From an uncultured Bacteroidota bacterium (GTDB taxonomy: Bacteria; Bacteroidota; Bacteroidia; Chitinophagales; Chitinophagaceae): DNA of 64,000 nt. Of the stretch, positions 53,961 to 63,197 are shown one piece after another (positions within the stretch are counted from its first letter, which is position 1; each line of letters begins with the position of its first letter). The position numbers and the translations under genes are program-made. The notes under the pieces were generated by a model. That model was given only the letters and a program-made list of their open reading frames with translations, was not told the origin of the DNA and did not search any database. The stretch is from contig CAIVKC010000043.1 in the NCBI GenBank assembly GCA_903906365.1, positions 1 through 64,000 on the forward strand, given 5' to 3'.

Positions 53961-54875
53961 TCAGCAATTTATGGTGCGGGCGATGATGAAATTGGGCCTT
54001 TTTTTGGTTTCCACCAGGAGCTGACCCACATAGATTCCGATCAGGCCAATGAAGGTAAGCTGCAGGCCACCCAGGAACATGACGGAGACAATCAGGGAGG
54101 TCCAGCCGGAAATGGTGGCCCCCTTCAGGTGGGCATATAGGGCATAGAGCAGGAACAGGAAGGAGAGGCCCGACACGATCAGCCCCCCGAAAAAGGAGAT
54201 CCTGAGGGGTTTGACACTAAAGGAGGTAATGCCGTTGAGTCCCAGGCTGAACATCCTGCCCAATGAATATTTGGACTTACCATGGGTACGGGCCGTGGCC
54301 GTGTATTCCAGCAGGGTGCTGCGAAAACCGATCCAGCTGAAAATACCCCTCAGGAAGGGGTCCCTTTCCTGGAACCCCAGGATAACCTGCAGTACCTTTT
54401 TGTCAAAGGCCCTGAAGTCCGATCCGCTTTCCTGGATGTTAATGTCTGCGATGGAATTGAGGAACCAGTAATAAAAGGAGGAACTCAGCCGCTTAAACAA
54501 GTGGATTTTATCGGTTGAGATCCGTTTGGTATGTACAATATCGTTTCCCTCCCCGATGAGCCGGATCATTTCCGGAATCAGGGCAGGCGGGTGCTGCAGA
54601 TCACCATCCATAATCACCATGACCTCCCCTTTGACCTGTTGCAGGCCGGCCAGGATGGCATTCTGGTGTCCGAAATTCTTGGACAGGGAAATGCATTTGA
54701 CCCCCTGATCGAGCTGACAGATTCGGTCGATTTCCAGCAGGGTATGGTCGGTACTTCCATCCTCCACCCAGATCAGCTCGTAAGGCAGGGGGACGGATTT
54801 TACCAATTGCTCATAGAAAAGCCGGATGTTTTCCTGCTCATTGCAAACCGGAACGATGATGCTAACTAAGGCCAT
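53961..54875 (-). CDS. Polyprenyl-phosphate glycosyltransferase (GtrB/DPM1-like, GT2)
   Basis: A 304-residue enzyme that loads a sugar onto undecaprenyl phosphate. The GT2 domain has SIIVPVCNEQENI, VEDGSTDHTL, MDGDLQHPP (the DXD-type metal site), and FRAFDKKV. Two C-terminal membrane spans (about 225-247 and 260-285) anchor it. This is the GtrB/ArnC/DPM1 architecture. The stop converges with the methyltransferase gene (3-bp gap), and its start overlaps the end of ribE by 14 bp on the same strand. A polyprenyl-linked sugar is the usual donor of the GT-C type membrane proteins nearby. Confidence 0.9.
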   Translation of the reverse strand: MALVSIIVPVCNEQENIRLFYEQLVKSVPLPYELIWVEDGSTDHTLLEIDRICQLDQGVKCISLSKNFGHQNAILAGLQQVKGEVMVIMDGDLQHPPALIPEMIRLIGEGNDIVHTKRISTDKIHLFKRLSSSFYYWFLNSIADINIQESGSDFRAFDKKVLQVILGFQERDPFLRGIFSWIGFRSTLLEYTATARTHGKSKYSLGRMFSLGLNGITSFSVKPLRISFFGGLIVSGLSFLFLLYALYAHLKGATISGWTSLIVSVMFLGGLQLTFIGLIGIYVGQLLVETKKRPNFIIARTINC

Positions 54876-55482
54876 CCGTGATCTTTTTAAAATGTTCGAG
54901 ATTCTTCAGGCCTGATACAATGTATTTTCCCAGCAGGTCAAATTCCAGGTTGAGCGTATCTCCGGTGCGAAGGGTGTTGATATTGGTATGATGGTAAGTG
55001 TATGGAATGATGGCCACCCGGAAGCTACCCGGATGGGTGTCGAATACCGTCAGGCTGATGCCATTGAGGGAAATCGAGCCTTTTTCGATCACCAGGTCGC
55101 AAAAGGCGGGGGGGTAGGCTATCTGGTATTCCCAGCTGCCGTCGAGGTCCCTGATCTGGGTGACCCGGCCGGTGGTGTCCACATGACCCTGGACAAAATG
55201 GCCATCCAGTCTCCCGTTGGCAGCCAGGCAGCGCTCCAGGTTGACTACCGTCCCGGCAACCCAGTCTGCCAGGGCCGTTTTTTTCAGGGTTTCTTCGATG
55301 GCCGTGACCTGATGGCAGCCTTCCTGCAAAGCCTCCACCGTCAGGCAGACCCCGTTATGGGAAAGGCTCTGGTCGATGGCCAGTTGCCCGGAAATAGGGG
55401 AGGATACTTTGAAAGTCCTGTTGGAGCCCTGCCCCATGACATCTGTGATAATCCCCGTGGTTTCAATGATTCCGGTAAACAT
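54862..55482 (-). CDS. ribE: Riboflavin synthase alpha chain
   Basis: A 206-residue enzyme that dismutates two 6,7-dimethyl-8-ribityllumazines to riboflavin. It consists of two similar beta-barrel halves: MFTGIIETTGII at the start, SHNGVCLTVEAL and VVNLERCL in the first half, GHFVQGHVDTTG and ISLNGISLTVFDT in the second. The ATG at 55482 is preferred to one three codons upstream since MFTGIIE is the universal family start. It overlaps the GT2 gene by 14 bp and is divergent from rpsU. Confidence 0.95.
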   Translation of the reverse strand: MFTGIIETTGIITDVMGQGSNRTFKVSSPISGQLAIDQSLSHNGVCLTVEALQEGCHQVTAIEETLKKTALADWVAGTVVNLERCLAANGRLDGHFVQGHVDTTGRVTQIRDLDGSWEYQIAYPPAFCDLVIEKGSISLNGISLTVFDTHPGSFRVAIIPYTYHHTNINTLRTGDTLNLEFDLLGKYIVSGLKNLEHFKKITDGLS

Positions 55483-55513
55483 AGAATTCAAATTTCGGAT
55501 TTTTGACAGAGAA

Positions 55514-55544
55514 TTTCAATTTTTGAATATTTCCCCTATCTTTG
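55514..55544 (+). promoter_or_regulatory. Promoter of rpsU
   Basis: TTTC, exactly 19 bp, then TATCTTTG (55537-55544). The -7 element is a full match to TAnnTTTG and the -33 element has one mismatch. It ends 33 bp before the rpsU ATG. Confidence 0.55.
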
Positions 55545-55560
55545 CTGCCCGTAAATCATT

Positions 55561-55569
55561 AAAGGAGGT
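55561..55569 (+). promoter_or_regulatory. Unusually strong Shine-Dalgarno of rpsU
   Basis: AAAGGAGGT, fully complementary to the anti-Shine-Dalgarno of 16S rRNA, 8 bases before the rpsU ATG. Most genes in this window have no such site, as is normal in Bacteroidota, where bS21 helps hide the anti-Shine-Dalgarno. A strong site before rpsU fits its known self-regulation. Confidence 0.8.
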
Positions 55570-55577
55570 ATCCAATT

Positions 55578-55775
55578 ATGCTGATCATTGACTCAAAAGA
55601 TTGCGAAAATATAGACAAGGCGCTCAAAAAGTACAAAAAGAAATTTGAGAAAGCCAAGGTGCTCGTACAATTAAGGGGGCGCCAGTCTTATACCAAACCT
55701 TCCGTTAAGCGGAGAGGGGAAGTATTGAAAGCAATCTACAAGCAACAGCTTGCCAGTGGTAAATTCGAGCTGTAG
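55578..55775 (+). CDS. rpsU: Small ribosomal subunit protein bS21
   Basis: A 65-residue basic protein of the small subunit platform. In Bacteroidota bS21 with bS18 and bS6 sequesters the 3' end of 16S rRNA, so ribosomes largely ignore Shine-Dalgarno signals. Here the sequence shows the family pattern (NIDKALKKYKKKFEK, RGRQSYTKPSVKRRGE). The gene has its own promoter, the strongest ribosome site in the window, and an intrinsic terminator, so it is expressed as a single-gene unit. The normal neighbours xer and hpf start 2.7 kb away, after two acyltransferase-type genes on the other strand. Confidence 0.94.
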   Translation: MLIIDSKDCENIDKALKKYKKKFEKAKVLVQLRGRQSYTKPSVKRRGEVLKAIYKQQLASGKFEL

Positions 55776-55804
55776 ATCTCCTTTATTAAGGTAAAAAAAT
55801 TATG

Positions 55805-55830
55805 AGGCTGTCTTAGGACAGCCTTTTTTA
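55805..55830 (+). terminator. Intrinsic terminator of rpsU
   Basis: An 8-bp perfect stem (AGGCTGTC / GACAGCCT) with a 4-base loop and a following T-run, 29 bp after the rpsU stop. It also lies at the 3' end of the convergent SGNH gene. Confidence 0.85.
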
Positions 55831-56901
55831 TTTCCATCCGGGACTATTGCTCAGCTGACCCAGTATCGCGTCGGCGACCAGTCCCACGGCCCGCCCGTTC
55901 CAGTGGGTGTCGTCCGGCTGGTAGAGCAACCTTTGGTCCTTCCTGCGCGCCTGGTTGTAAATTCCCAGGGTATTGACTGACCGTATGCCCGCTGCCTGCA
56001 ACAGGCTGTCCAGGGTGAGCAGATAGGTTGGCTGGCTGCCCAGGGGTACCAGGTCAAAATACACGGTTTCCTTGTTGGGCATGGGCAGGAACATGAATTC
56101 CACGTGCAGGGAATCACAAAATCTCTTATAGGACTCTATGGCCTGCAGGGCAAGGGCAGATTCCCGGGCGGTAAATACCGGGGTGGAAGATCCCTGCAGA
56201 AACAATAGGGAAGGGTCCAGGGGGGAAGGAACGCCTGTTCCTGTCTGCCCGGACAGCCGGGAAGACAGCCATGCCAGGGAATAAAAACGGGTGCAGCGGT
56301 CCAGTTGCGCATGGAGGTCCCTGGTGTAAAAGAGGTTCTTCAATCCCGTCTTCAGTTTTCGAAAGACGGGATGGGGGTCCCCGGCCGGGCGGAAGACGCC
56401 GGGGATATCCCTTTCCACAATGGAGAAGATGATCAGCCTGGGCTTTTGCAGGAGGCCTTCCTGCAAAAGGATTTCAAAATTTTCAAAATTGGCCGGCGCC
56501 AGGTTATAGACGCTCTGCCGGCCTCCGAGCCGGGCAGCGAGCTGGTTGGTCAGTGTCTCCTGCTGTCGGAGTCCGCCTCCTGAGATATAGGAGTCCCCGA
56601 TGATGAGAATATCGGGCCGGGGCAGGTATTGGTCGTTGCGCAGCCCCAGTGCATCGGTATGCCAGTCGGTGTATTTGTTGACAGCGGCCCTGGTGCGGTA
56701 TCCCAGGTCCCCCTGCTCGGTCATACTGATGGTGCGGTTGGGATAAAAAGCCTCCCGGTGCGGGACGGGCGTAGTGAAAAGCAGGGCTTCAAAGGGACGA
56801 TAGGTGAAAAAATTCAGGGGCAGCAAAAATCCCTCAGCCACCATGATGGGCAGCGAGGGCAACAGGGTAAAAAGCAGCAGTCTGGTAAGGAATTTTTTCA
56901 T
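55828..56901 (-). CDS. AlgX/DHHW-like SGNH protein (partner of the MBOAT)
   Basis: A 357-residue exported or anchored protein with an N-terminal hydrophobic segment (about 6-24) and an AlgX/DltD-like SGNH domain. ILIIGDSYISGGG holds the catalytic Ser, and QPDDTHWNGRAVG holds the Asp-His pair in the typical D-x-HWN form. The ATG at 56901 begins the signal segment; the longer in-frame form to 57078 would precede it with a non-family tail inside the MBOAT gene. It follows the MBOAT gene by 2 bp. MBOAT plus AlgX-like pairs transfer acetyl groups onto periplasmic polysaccharides. Confidence 0.8.
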   Translation of the reverse strand: MKKFLTRLLLFTLLPSLPIMVAEGFLLPLNFFTYRPFEALLFTTPVPHREAFYPNRTISMTEQGDLGYRTRAAVNKYTDWHTDALGLRNDQYLPRPDILIIGDSYISGGGLRQQETLTNQLAARLGGRQSVYNLAPANFENFEILLQEGLLQKPRLIIFSIVERDIPGVFRPAGDPHPVFRKLKTGLKNLFYTRDLHAQLDRCTRFYSLAWLSSRLSGQTGTGVPSPLDPSLLFLQGSSTPVFTARESALALQAIESYKRFCDSLHVEFMFLPMPNKETVYFDLVPLGSQPTYLLTLDSLLQAAGIRSVNTLGIYNQARRKDQRLLYQPDDTHWNGRAVGLVADAILGQLSNSPGWK

Positions 56902-56903
56902 GC

Positions 56904-58340
56904 CTAAAATTGAAAATAGATGAATGGCCTTGGCTGGCCCCGGCTGATGAACAGGGCTATTACCAGCAGGTAGTAAAAAGTCCACCTCAGCGGCCTTGCC
57001 CACCCAAGGGCGGTCCGGTGCAGGGCATGGGGCTGTTCCCTGCCCACCCATTCGACAGCCAAAAAAATAACCAACCACAGAGCAAAAGGACCCGGCTGCC
57101 AGTCAGGGAGGCTCCACAGGGAAGGAGAAAAGATTCCTTTGATCATCTGCCATCCGCTGGCCAGCGTGAGGGATCGGAAAAAAATCCATCCCAGCACCGT
57201 CAGGCCAAAAGTAGACAGCATGGCAGCCAGTTCCCCCGGCGACGGCAGGGACCTGCCCCGGGCCACCGGCCCCAGATGGCGGCGGTTGGTTTTCATCAAA
57301 ACCAGGGGCAGCACGCAGCAACCGTTGAATAACCCCCATACCAGGAAGGTCCAGTTGGCCCCGTGCCAAAGCCCGCTTACCGCAAAAATGACCAGCAGAT
57401 TGCGCGTAACCATCCAGCGGCTGCCGCGGCTACCCCCCATGGGTATATACAGGTAATCCCGGAACCAGGAGGAAAGGGAGATATGCCAGCGTCTCCAAAA
57501 TTCGGCCATATCGCGGGAAAAATAGGGGAAAGCGAAGTTCCTGAGCAGATCAAATCCAAAAAGCCTTCCGGTACCGATGGCGATATCCGAATAACCGGAA
57601 AAATCCCCGTATATCTGGAAGGCAAACAGGACCGCCGCCAGCAGCAGGGTGCTCCCACCTGCGGCCGCCGGGTTGTCGAAGACCCGGTTCACAAAGGGGG
57701 CGCAGGAATCGGCGATTACCATTTTTTTAAACAGGCCCCAGAGCATCTGCCGAAGGCCGTCCGTTGCCCGGGAATAATCAAAGGTCCGCTGCCGGCGGAC
57801 CTGGGGCAGCAAATGGGTGGCCCTTTCGATGGGGCCGGCCACCAACAGCGGGAAAAAACTGACAAACAGGCCGTAGGTAACCAGGTTGGGTTCAGGAGCC
57901 GTTTTATGGTGGTAGACATCCAATACATAGGAGAGGCCGTGGAAGGTATAAAAAGAGATACCCAGCGGCAGGATGAAAGACAGGACGGGGAGGGGGCTTT
58001 CCATACCCAGGGCCGACAGCAAAGAAGCCATGGATTCTGCAAAGAAGTGGTAGTATTTGAAAACGCCGAGCAAACCAAGGTTGATGAATAGACTCACCAG
58101 CAGCCATGCTTTCCTTAACGAGGGGCTCCCGGCAAGGTAAATGCGCCGGGCGGTAAAATAATCCAACAGGGTGGAAAACAGCAGCAGTCCCAGGAAGCGA
58201 ACATCCCAGCAACCGTAAAAATAATAACTGGCCACCAGCAGCAGGGCATTTTGCCATTGCCTTTTTTGGGGGGCGACAAACCAGTATAGCAGGAAGACCA
58301 CCGGCAGGAAAACGGCAAAACCCAGGGAATTGAAAAGCAT
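56904..58340 (-). CDS. MBOAT-family O-acyltransferase (AlgI-like)
   Basis: A 478-residue polytopic membrane protein with about 11 spans, of the MBOAT family. Marks are SFYTFHGLSYVLDVYH, AGPIERATHLLPQ, the FGDFSGYSD-like segment YGDFSGYSDIAIGTGRLFG, FWRRWHISLSSWFRDYLYIP, and the active-site His in LWHGANWTFLVWG. AlgI-type proteins move acyl groups across the membrane to a periplasmic SGNH partner. The ATG at 58340 gives the usual hydrophobic start (MLFNSLGFAVFLP). The partner AlgX-like gene follows 2 bp later. Both are opposite to rpsU and the recombinase and split their usual neighbourhood. Confidence 0.92.
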   Translation of the reverse strand: MLFNSLGFAVFLPVVFLLYWFVAPQKRQWQNALLLVASYYFYGCWDVRFLGLLLFSTLLDYFTARRIYLAGSPSLRKAWLLVSLFINLGLLGVFKYYHFFAESMASLLSALGMESPLPVLSFILPLGISFYTFHGLSYVLDVYHHKTAPEPNLVTYGLFVSFFPLLVAGPIERATHLLPQVRRQRTFDYSRATDGLRQMLWGLFKKMVIADSCAPFVNRVFDNPAAAGGSTLLLAAVLFAFQIYGDFSGYSDIAIGTGRLFGFDLLRNFAFPYFSRDMAEFWRRWHISLSSWFRDYLYIPMGGSRGSRWMVTRNLLVIFAVSGLWHGANWTFLVWGLFNGCCVLPLVLMKTNRRHLGPVARGRSLPSPGELAAMLSTFGLTVLGWIFFRSLTLASGWQMIKGIFSPSLWSLPDWQPGPFALWLVIFLAVEWVGREQPHALHRTALGWARPLRWTFYYLLVIALFISRGQPRPFIYFQF

Positions 58341-58462
58341 ATGAACTATCTTTGATATACCGGTGTTCAGCCATGCGGTAGGCCACCGGAAGCGGGCGGC
58401 TAAAAGTATTGAAATTTGGCCGCTAAATCCATTAATTTTATCCAAACCCAATCCCAGCTGAC

Positions 58463-59353
58463 TTGGAAACCCTGATAAAGCCATTTTTGGAATATCTCCA
58501 TTTTGAAAAAAGATATTCCCAGCACACGATCCGTTCCTACGGTGATGATCTGAGGGATTTTTTCGCCTTCATAAAGGACCGTTTCGGTCTATTGACCCTG
58601 GCTGATATATCCTCCCCGCTGGTCAGGAGCTGGCTTGCTTCCCTGAAGGAAGACAAACTGGCCTCCAAATCCATCAACCGCAAAATCTCCTCGCTGAAGT
58701 CCTTTTTCAAATACCAGCTGCGCAGTGCTGCCCTGACGCAGTCGCCGATGGGTAACATCATTTCACCCAAATCCAGCAAAAGGCTGCCGGTTTATGTGGA
58801 ACAAAAGGATATACATACCCTGTTTACCAACGTAACTTTTGAACCCACCTGGAAAGGCCGGACAGACAGGCTGCTGCTGGCTGTATTTTATCAGACAGGC
58901 ATGCGTCTCAGTGAACTGATCAACCTCAAAGAAAGCCAGGTGGACCAGGGGAACCGGGCCCTCAAAGTGCTGGGCAAGGGCAATAAGGAAAGGATCATTC
59001 CGATCGGAGCGCCCCTGGCTGCAGAGCTGGCCGACTATGCTCTGGACAAAAGAACCTGCTTTGAAAAGGCGGACCCGGTGTATTTGCTGGTCAGTGACAA
59101 GGGCCGCAAACTGTATCCCAAATCAGTTTATCTGACAGTTCACCGCTATCTGGGGGACATCACCACCCTGGATAAGAAAAGCCCCCATGTACTGCGTCAT
59201 ACCTTTGCCACCCACCTCACCAACGGAGGGGCCGACCTCAACTCGGTAAAAGAGCTGCTGGGCCATTCCAGTCTGGCGGCCACCCAGGTTTACACCCACA
59301 ACAGTATTGAAAAACTCAAGGAAATCCACAAAAGGGCCCATCCCAAAGCTTAG
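58463..59353 (+). CDS. xerD: Tyrosine recombinase (XerC/XerD type)
   Basis: A 296-residue site-specific recombinase of the Xer type, which resolves chromosome dimers. The N-terminal SAM-like DNA-binding domain (FLEYLHFEKRYSQHTIRSYGDDL) leads to the catalytic domain with Arg in TGMRLSELINL, Lys in GKGNKERIIPI, HVLRHTFATHL (His and Arg), LGHSSLAATQVYTH with the nucleophilic Tyr at its end. The start is TTG; it gives the family start METLIKPFLEYL. XerC and XerD cannot be told apart by eye; a position before hpf suggests the housekeeping copy. It is divergent from MBOAT. Confidence 0.88.
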   Translation: METLIKPFLEYLHFEKRYSQHTIRSYGDDLRDFFAFIKDRFGLLTLADISSPLVRSWLASLKEDKLASKSINRKISSLKSFFKYQLRSAALTQSPMGNIISPKSSKRLPVYVEQKDIHTLFTNVTFEPTWKGRTDRLLLAVFYQTGMRLSELINLKESQVDQGNRALKVLGKGNKERIIPIGAPLAAELADYALDKRTCFEKADPVYLLVSDKGRKLYPKSVYLTVHRYLGDITTLDKKSPHVLRHTFATHLTNGGADLNSVKELLGHSSLAATQVYTHNSIEKLKEIHKRAHPKA

Positions 59354-59527
59354 TTAATTGTTGACGGATATCATGTAAAAGCACCCGATTTTACGCTAAA
59401 TTTAATTTGGAAAAACAAGGCTGAAATATTAATTTCAGTATATCGGTTTACCGGAATTTTCCGTTATAGTTTTCCAGTTCCGGAGAAGTTCTTTATTTAT
59501 TGTTTCACTAACTAAAATACGATTGTT

Positions 59528-59827
59528 ATGAACGTTAACATTCAGACCGTGCACTTTGATGCAGACACAAAACTAGTAGAGTACGTAACAAAAAAGATGG
59601 AGAAATTAAACACTTTTCATGACCGTATTATTAAGATTGATGTCTTCCTTAAGCTTGACAACGTGGTTCATACCATTAAGGATAAAGTCGCCGAAATCAG
59701 TGTACATGTTCCCAGGCACCAGTTTTTCGTAAAATGTTCCTCCAAGTCCTTTGAAGAATCCTTTGACAATGCATTTGAATCTTTAGTCACCCAGATAAAA
59801 AGAAAAAAAGACAAACAGGCAGCATGA
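59528..59827 (+). CDS. hpf: Ribosome hibernation promoting factor, short form (RaiA/HPF)
   Basis: A 99-residue protein that binds the decoding centre and helps to form inactive ribosomes in slow growth. MNVNIQTVHFDADTKLVEYVTKKMEKL begins the family fold. There is no C-terminal dimerisation domain, so it is the short type. It lies 174 bp after the recombinase with a leader that contains weak promoter-like elements. A good terminator follows. Confidence 0.9.
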   Translation: MNVNIQTVHFDADTKLVEYVTKKMEKLNTFHDRIIKIDVFLKLDNVVHTIKDKVAEISVHVPRHQFFVKCSSKSFEESFDNAFESLVTQIKRKKDKQAA

Positions 59828-59836
59828 CCTGCCTCC

Positions 59837-59860
59837 AAGGCCCTTAACCGGGCCTTTTTT
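59837..59860 (+). terminator. Intrinsic terminator of hpf
   Basis: A 7-bp stem (AAGGCCC pairing with GGGCCTT) with a 6-base loop and T6, 10 bp after the hpf stop. Confidence 0.85.
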
Positions 59861-59934
59861 CATTAAATAACTCCCCGGACCACCGTAATTTCCCGAATCC
59901 GTTGATTTTGTGCTAAAAAAAACGAACCAAAATT

Positions 59935-59963
59935 TTTGAATTTAACAAATTCACTTACCTTTG
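59935..59963 (+). promoter_or_regulatory. Promoter of the tRNA-tuf operon
   Basis: TTTTTG (59933-59938), 17 bp, then TACCTTTG (59956-59963): a full match to the Bacteroidota consensus, 73 bp before the first tRNA. It should drive the four tRNAs and tuf. Confidence 0.75.
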
Positions 59964-60036
59964 CCTTCCCAAAAAATACAGGAGATCGCTGTTTTTTTTG
60001 AGTAAAGTTCTTTATAGGATTGAATTATACTGAATT

Positions 60037-60109
60037 GCCACTTTAGCTCAGCTGGTAGAGCAACTGATTTGTAATCAGTAGGTCGTTGGTTCGATCCCGA
60101 CAAGTGGCT
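60037..60109 (+). tRNA. tRNA-Thr (anticodon TGT)
   Basis: 73 nt. GCCACTT pairs with AAGTGGC, the anticodon stem ACTGA/TCAGT closes TTTGTAA, giving TGT. First of four tRNAs before tuf. Confidence 0.96.
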
Positions 60110-60182
60110 CAAAGATCAGATACCAATTGAGTGAGTACGAATGAAACATGGGATTTCCTAAGGCATTCAGTACATGATTTTT

Positions 60183-60265
60183 GGGCAAGTAGCCAAGTGG
60201 CCAACGGCAACAGACTGTAAATCTGTCCTCTTACGAGTTCGGTGGTTCGAATCCATCCTTGCCCA
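60183..60265 (+). tRNA. tRNA-Tyr (anticodon GTA)
   Basis: 83 nt with a long variable arm (class II). GGGCAAG pairs with CTTGCCC; the anticodon loop CTGTAAA gives GTA. Confidence 0.96.
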
Positions 60266-60398
60266 CAGTAGTTAATCCATCGGCCGGAGGGCTTTTGGGT
60301 TGACTGTTGCAGTTTTTTTTAGAGATCTTTGAAGATTCAAGGCTTTTGGACCATCATACAGTGGCCAAAGCGCTTTAACTGATAGGTGAATTTAATAT

Positions 60399-60471
60399 GC
60401 GGAAGTAGCTCAGTTGGTAGAGCGACAGCCTTCCAAGCTGTAGGTCGCGGGTTCGAACCTCGTCTTCCGCT
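60399..60471 (+). tRNA. tRNA-Gly (anticodon TCC)
   Basis: 73 nt. GCGGAAG pairs with CTTCCGC, the anticodon stem ACAGC/GCTGT closes CTTCCAA, giving TCC. Confidence 0.96.
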
Positions 60472-60526
60472 CTTCAGATGAGATCACGTTTGGCAGCCTG
60501 GCTGCCGGGTGTCAGTATAAAGACCA

Positions 60527-60598
<72 letters not shown>

Positions 60599-60742
60599 CA
60601 GCGTATGAAATGATGGGGCAGCAGCTGCCGGCGGTCCAGGCAGGACGGGCAGGCTGCGGGCAAAGGTTCCGGACTTTTATTTTAAAAGGAAAAGGATACA
60701 GGAAACATTAAAATTTTAAACACAACTTAAAAACAGATAACG

Positions 60743-61930
<1,188 letters not shown>

Positions 61931-61991
61931 TACAGGCCGGCAGCATTGAGCTTTGGCTTTATGCGAAGGGGCTTTTTGCAAAATTTATTTA

Positions 61992-61999
61992 TATATTTG
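61992..61999 (+). promoter_or_regulatory. Possible -7 element before tRNA-Trp
   Basis: TATATTTG, a full -7 match, but the only upstream TTTG (61975-61978) is just 13 bp away, shorter than usual. It would start a transcript that runs through the hairpin at 62013-62044 into tRNA-Trp, secE and nusG. Confidence 0.35.
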
Positions 62000-62012
62000 C
62001 AATATATTGCTG

Positions 62013-62044
62013 AAAGCTGTTTCGTCCTTGCACGAAATAGCTTT
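62013..62044 (+). terminator. Terminator hairpin after tuf
   Basis: A 13-bp stem with one G-U pair (AAAGCTGTTTCGT / ACGAAATAGCTTT) and a 6-base loop, 83 bp after the tuf stop. The T-tract is short (TAGCTTTCT), so read-through into tRNA-Trp is possible. Confidence 0.65.
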
Positions 62045-62053
62045 TAGCTTTCT

Positions 62054-62125
62054 ACGGGCATCGTACAACGGTTAGTATAGAGGTCTCCAAAACCTTCGAT
62101 CTGGGTTCGAATCCTAGTGCCCGTG
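62054..62125 (+). tRNA. tRNA-Trp (anticodon CCA)
   Basis: 72 nt. ACGGGCA pairs with TGCCCGT; the anticodon loop CTCCAAA gives CCA; the discriminator is G. It sits between tuf and secE, its usual place in Bacteroidota. Confidence 0.96.
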
Positions 62126-62220
62126 CGAACAAAAAAGGGAGGGATATGCGGTAAGGCTGCCTAAAAAACAGCCCGTTGCGTTCCCCCGGATAATTCACAA
62201 GCATTAATAATTGGAGGCAC

Positions 62221-62412
62221 ATGAACAAGATAGCAACCTACTTCAGAGAGTCCTATAAAGAATTACTCGAAAAAGTGACCTGGCCCTCCTGGTCACAGCT
62301 TCAGCAGTCAACGGTTATTGTGCTGGTAGCCACCTTGTTAATTACGCTGGTTGTGGGAATCATGGACTTTATTTCCAGTTCCCTATTAAAATTGATCTAC
62401 TCATTCTTCTAA
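62221..62412 (+). CDS. secE: Preprotein translocase subunit SecE
   Basis: A 63-residue single-span membrane protein that clamps SecY. The amphipathic start has YFRESYKELLEKVTWPSWSQL, the family hallmark with the invariant TWP, then one membrane span (VIVLVATLLITLVVGIMDF). A GGAGG lies 5 bases before the ATG. nusG starts 2 bp after the stop. Confidence 0.95.
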   Translation: MNKIATYFRESYKELLEKVTWPSWSQLQQSTVIVLVATLLITLVVGIMDFISSSLLKLIYSFF

Positions 62413-62414
62413 TA

Positions 62415-62978
62415 ATGGAAACGGCAAATCTTCAGGAAACCAAATGGTACGTGCTCCGGGTTGTCAGTGGCAAGGAGCGTAAGGTGAAAGAATACCTTGA
62501 CAAGGAAATATCTCGCAGCGGCTGGAGTGAAATCGTCAAGCAGGTGTTTTTGCCGGTGGAAAAGGTCTATAAAGTGCAAAACGGCAAGAAGGTCATGCGC
62601 GAGCGCAACTATTATCCCGGTTATGTAATGATCGAGGTAAAGGACGGCAAGCTCAATGACGACATCCGGGAAGCCATCAAAAATACCAACAGTGTGATTC
62701 ATTTCCTGGGCAAGGAAAATCCCATTGCCCTGCGTAAGGCCGAGGTTAACAAGATGCTCGGTAAAATGGACGAAATGGCCGAAGCCGGCGGAATGAGTAT
62801 GAGCGAACCCTTCATTATCGGGGAGACCATCAAAATCATCGAAGGTCCTTTCAATGATTTCAATGGTATTATTGAGGAAGTAAACGACGAAAAAAAGAAA
62901 CTGAAGGTGACCGTGAAAATATTCGGTCGGTCTACTCCTGTCGAACTCAACTACATGCAGGTCGAAAAGATAGCATAA
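62415..62978 (+). CDS. nusG: Transcription termination/antitermination factor NusG
   Basis: A 187-residue protein that binds RNA polymerase and links it to Rho or the ribosome. The NGN domain begins KWYVLRVVSGKERKVKEYL and has YYPGYVMIEV. The C-terminal KOW domain is SEPFIIGETIKIIEGPFNDFNGII. Length is normal. Directly after secE (2-bp gap). A strong terminator follows, whereas the ribosomal protein genes rplK/rplA that usually follow nusG are not here. Confidence 0.97.
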   Translation: METANLQETKWYVLRVVSGKERKVKEYLDKEISRSGWSEIVKQVFLPVEKVYKVQNGKKVMRERNYYPGYVMIEVKDGKLNDDIREAIKNTNSVIHFLGKENPIALRKAEVNKMLGKMDEMAEAGGMSMSEPFIIGETIKIIEGPFNDFNGIIEEVNDEKKKLKVTVKIFGRSTPVELNYMQVEKIA

Positions 62979-62998
62979 ATTTCATGATTCATTTCATC

Positions 62999-63042
62999 AG
63001 CCCATGGCACAAAATATATATTTTGTGCCATGGGCTTTTTTG
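62999..63042 (+). terminator. Long palindromic terminator after nusG
   Basis: A perfect 38-base palindrome (62999-63036; arms begin AGCCCATGGCACAAAAT) followed by T6. Very strong intrinsic terminator, 21 bp after the nusG stop. Confidence 0.9.
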
Positions 63043-63197
63043 CCATAGACCAGGGGGAGCCGGGACCGCCCCCGGCAGGGTGCCGGCCGGGAATGACCGG
63101 ATGCGCCCCGGAAGGGAACAAATAACGCAAGAAATACAATATTTGTCAGGTTTTTAAGTTTTAAAAAAAACAGTTATCCTGAAAAAATATACTCTCC

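Noticed and set aside
57363-58091. 242-codon open frame antisense to the MBOAT gene
   Set aside because: Basic, Gln/Gly-rich shadow product; the opposite strand carries a clear MBOAT gene.
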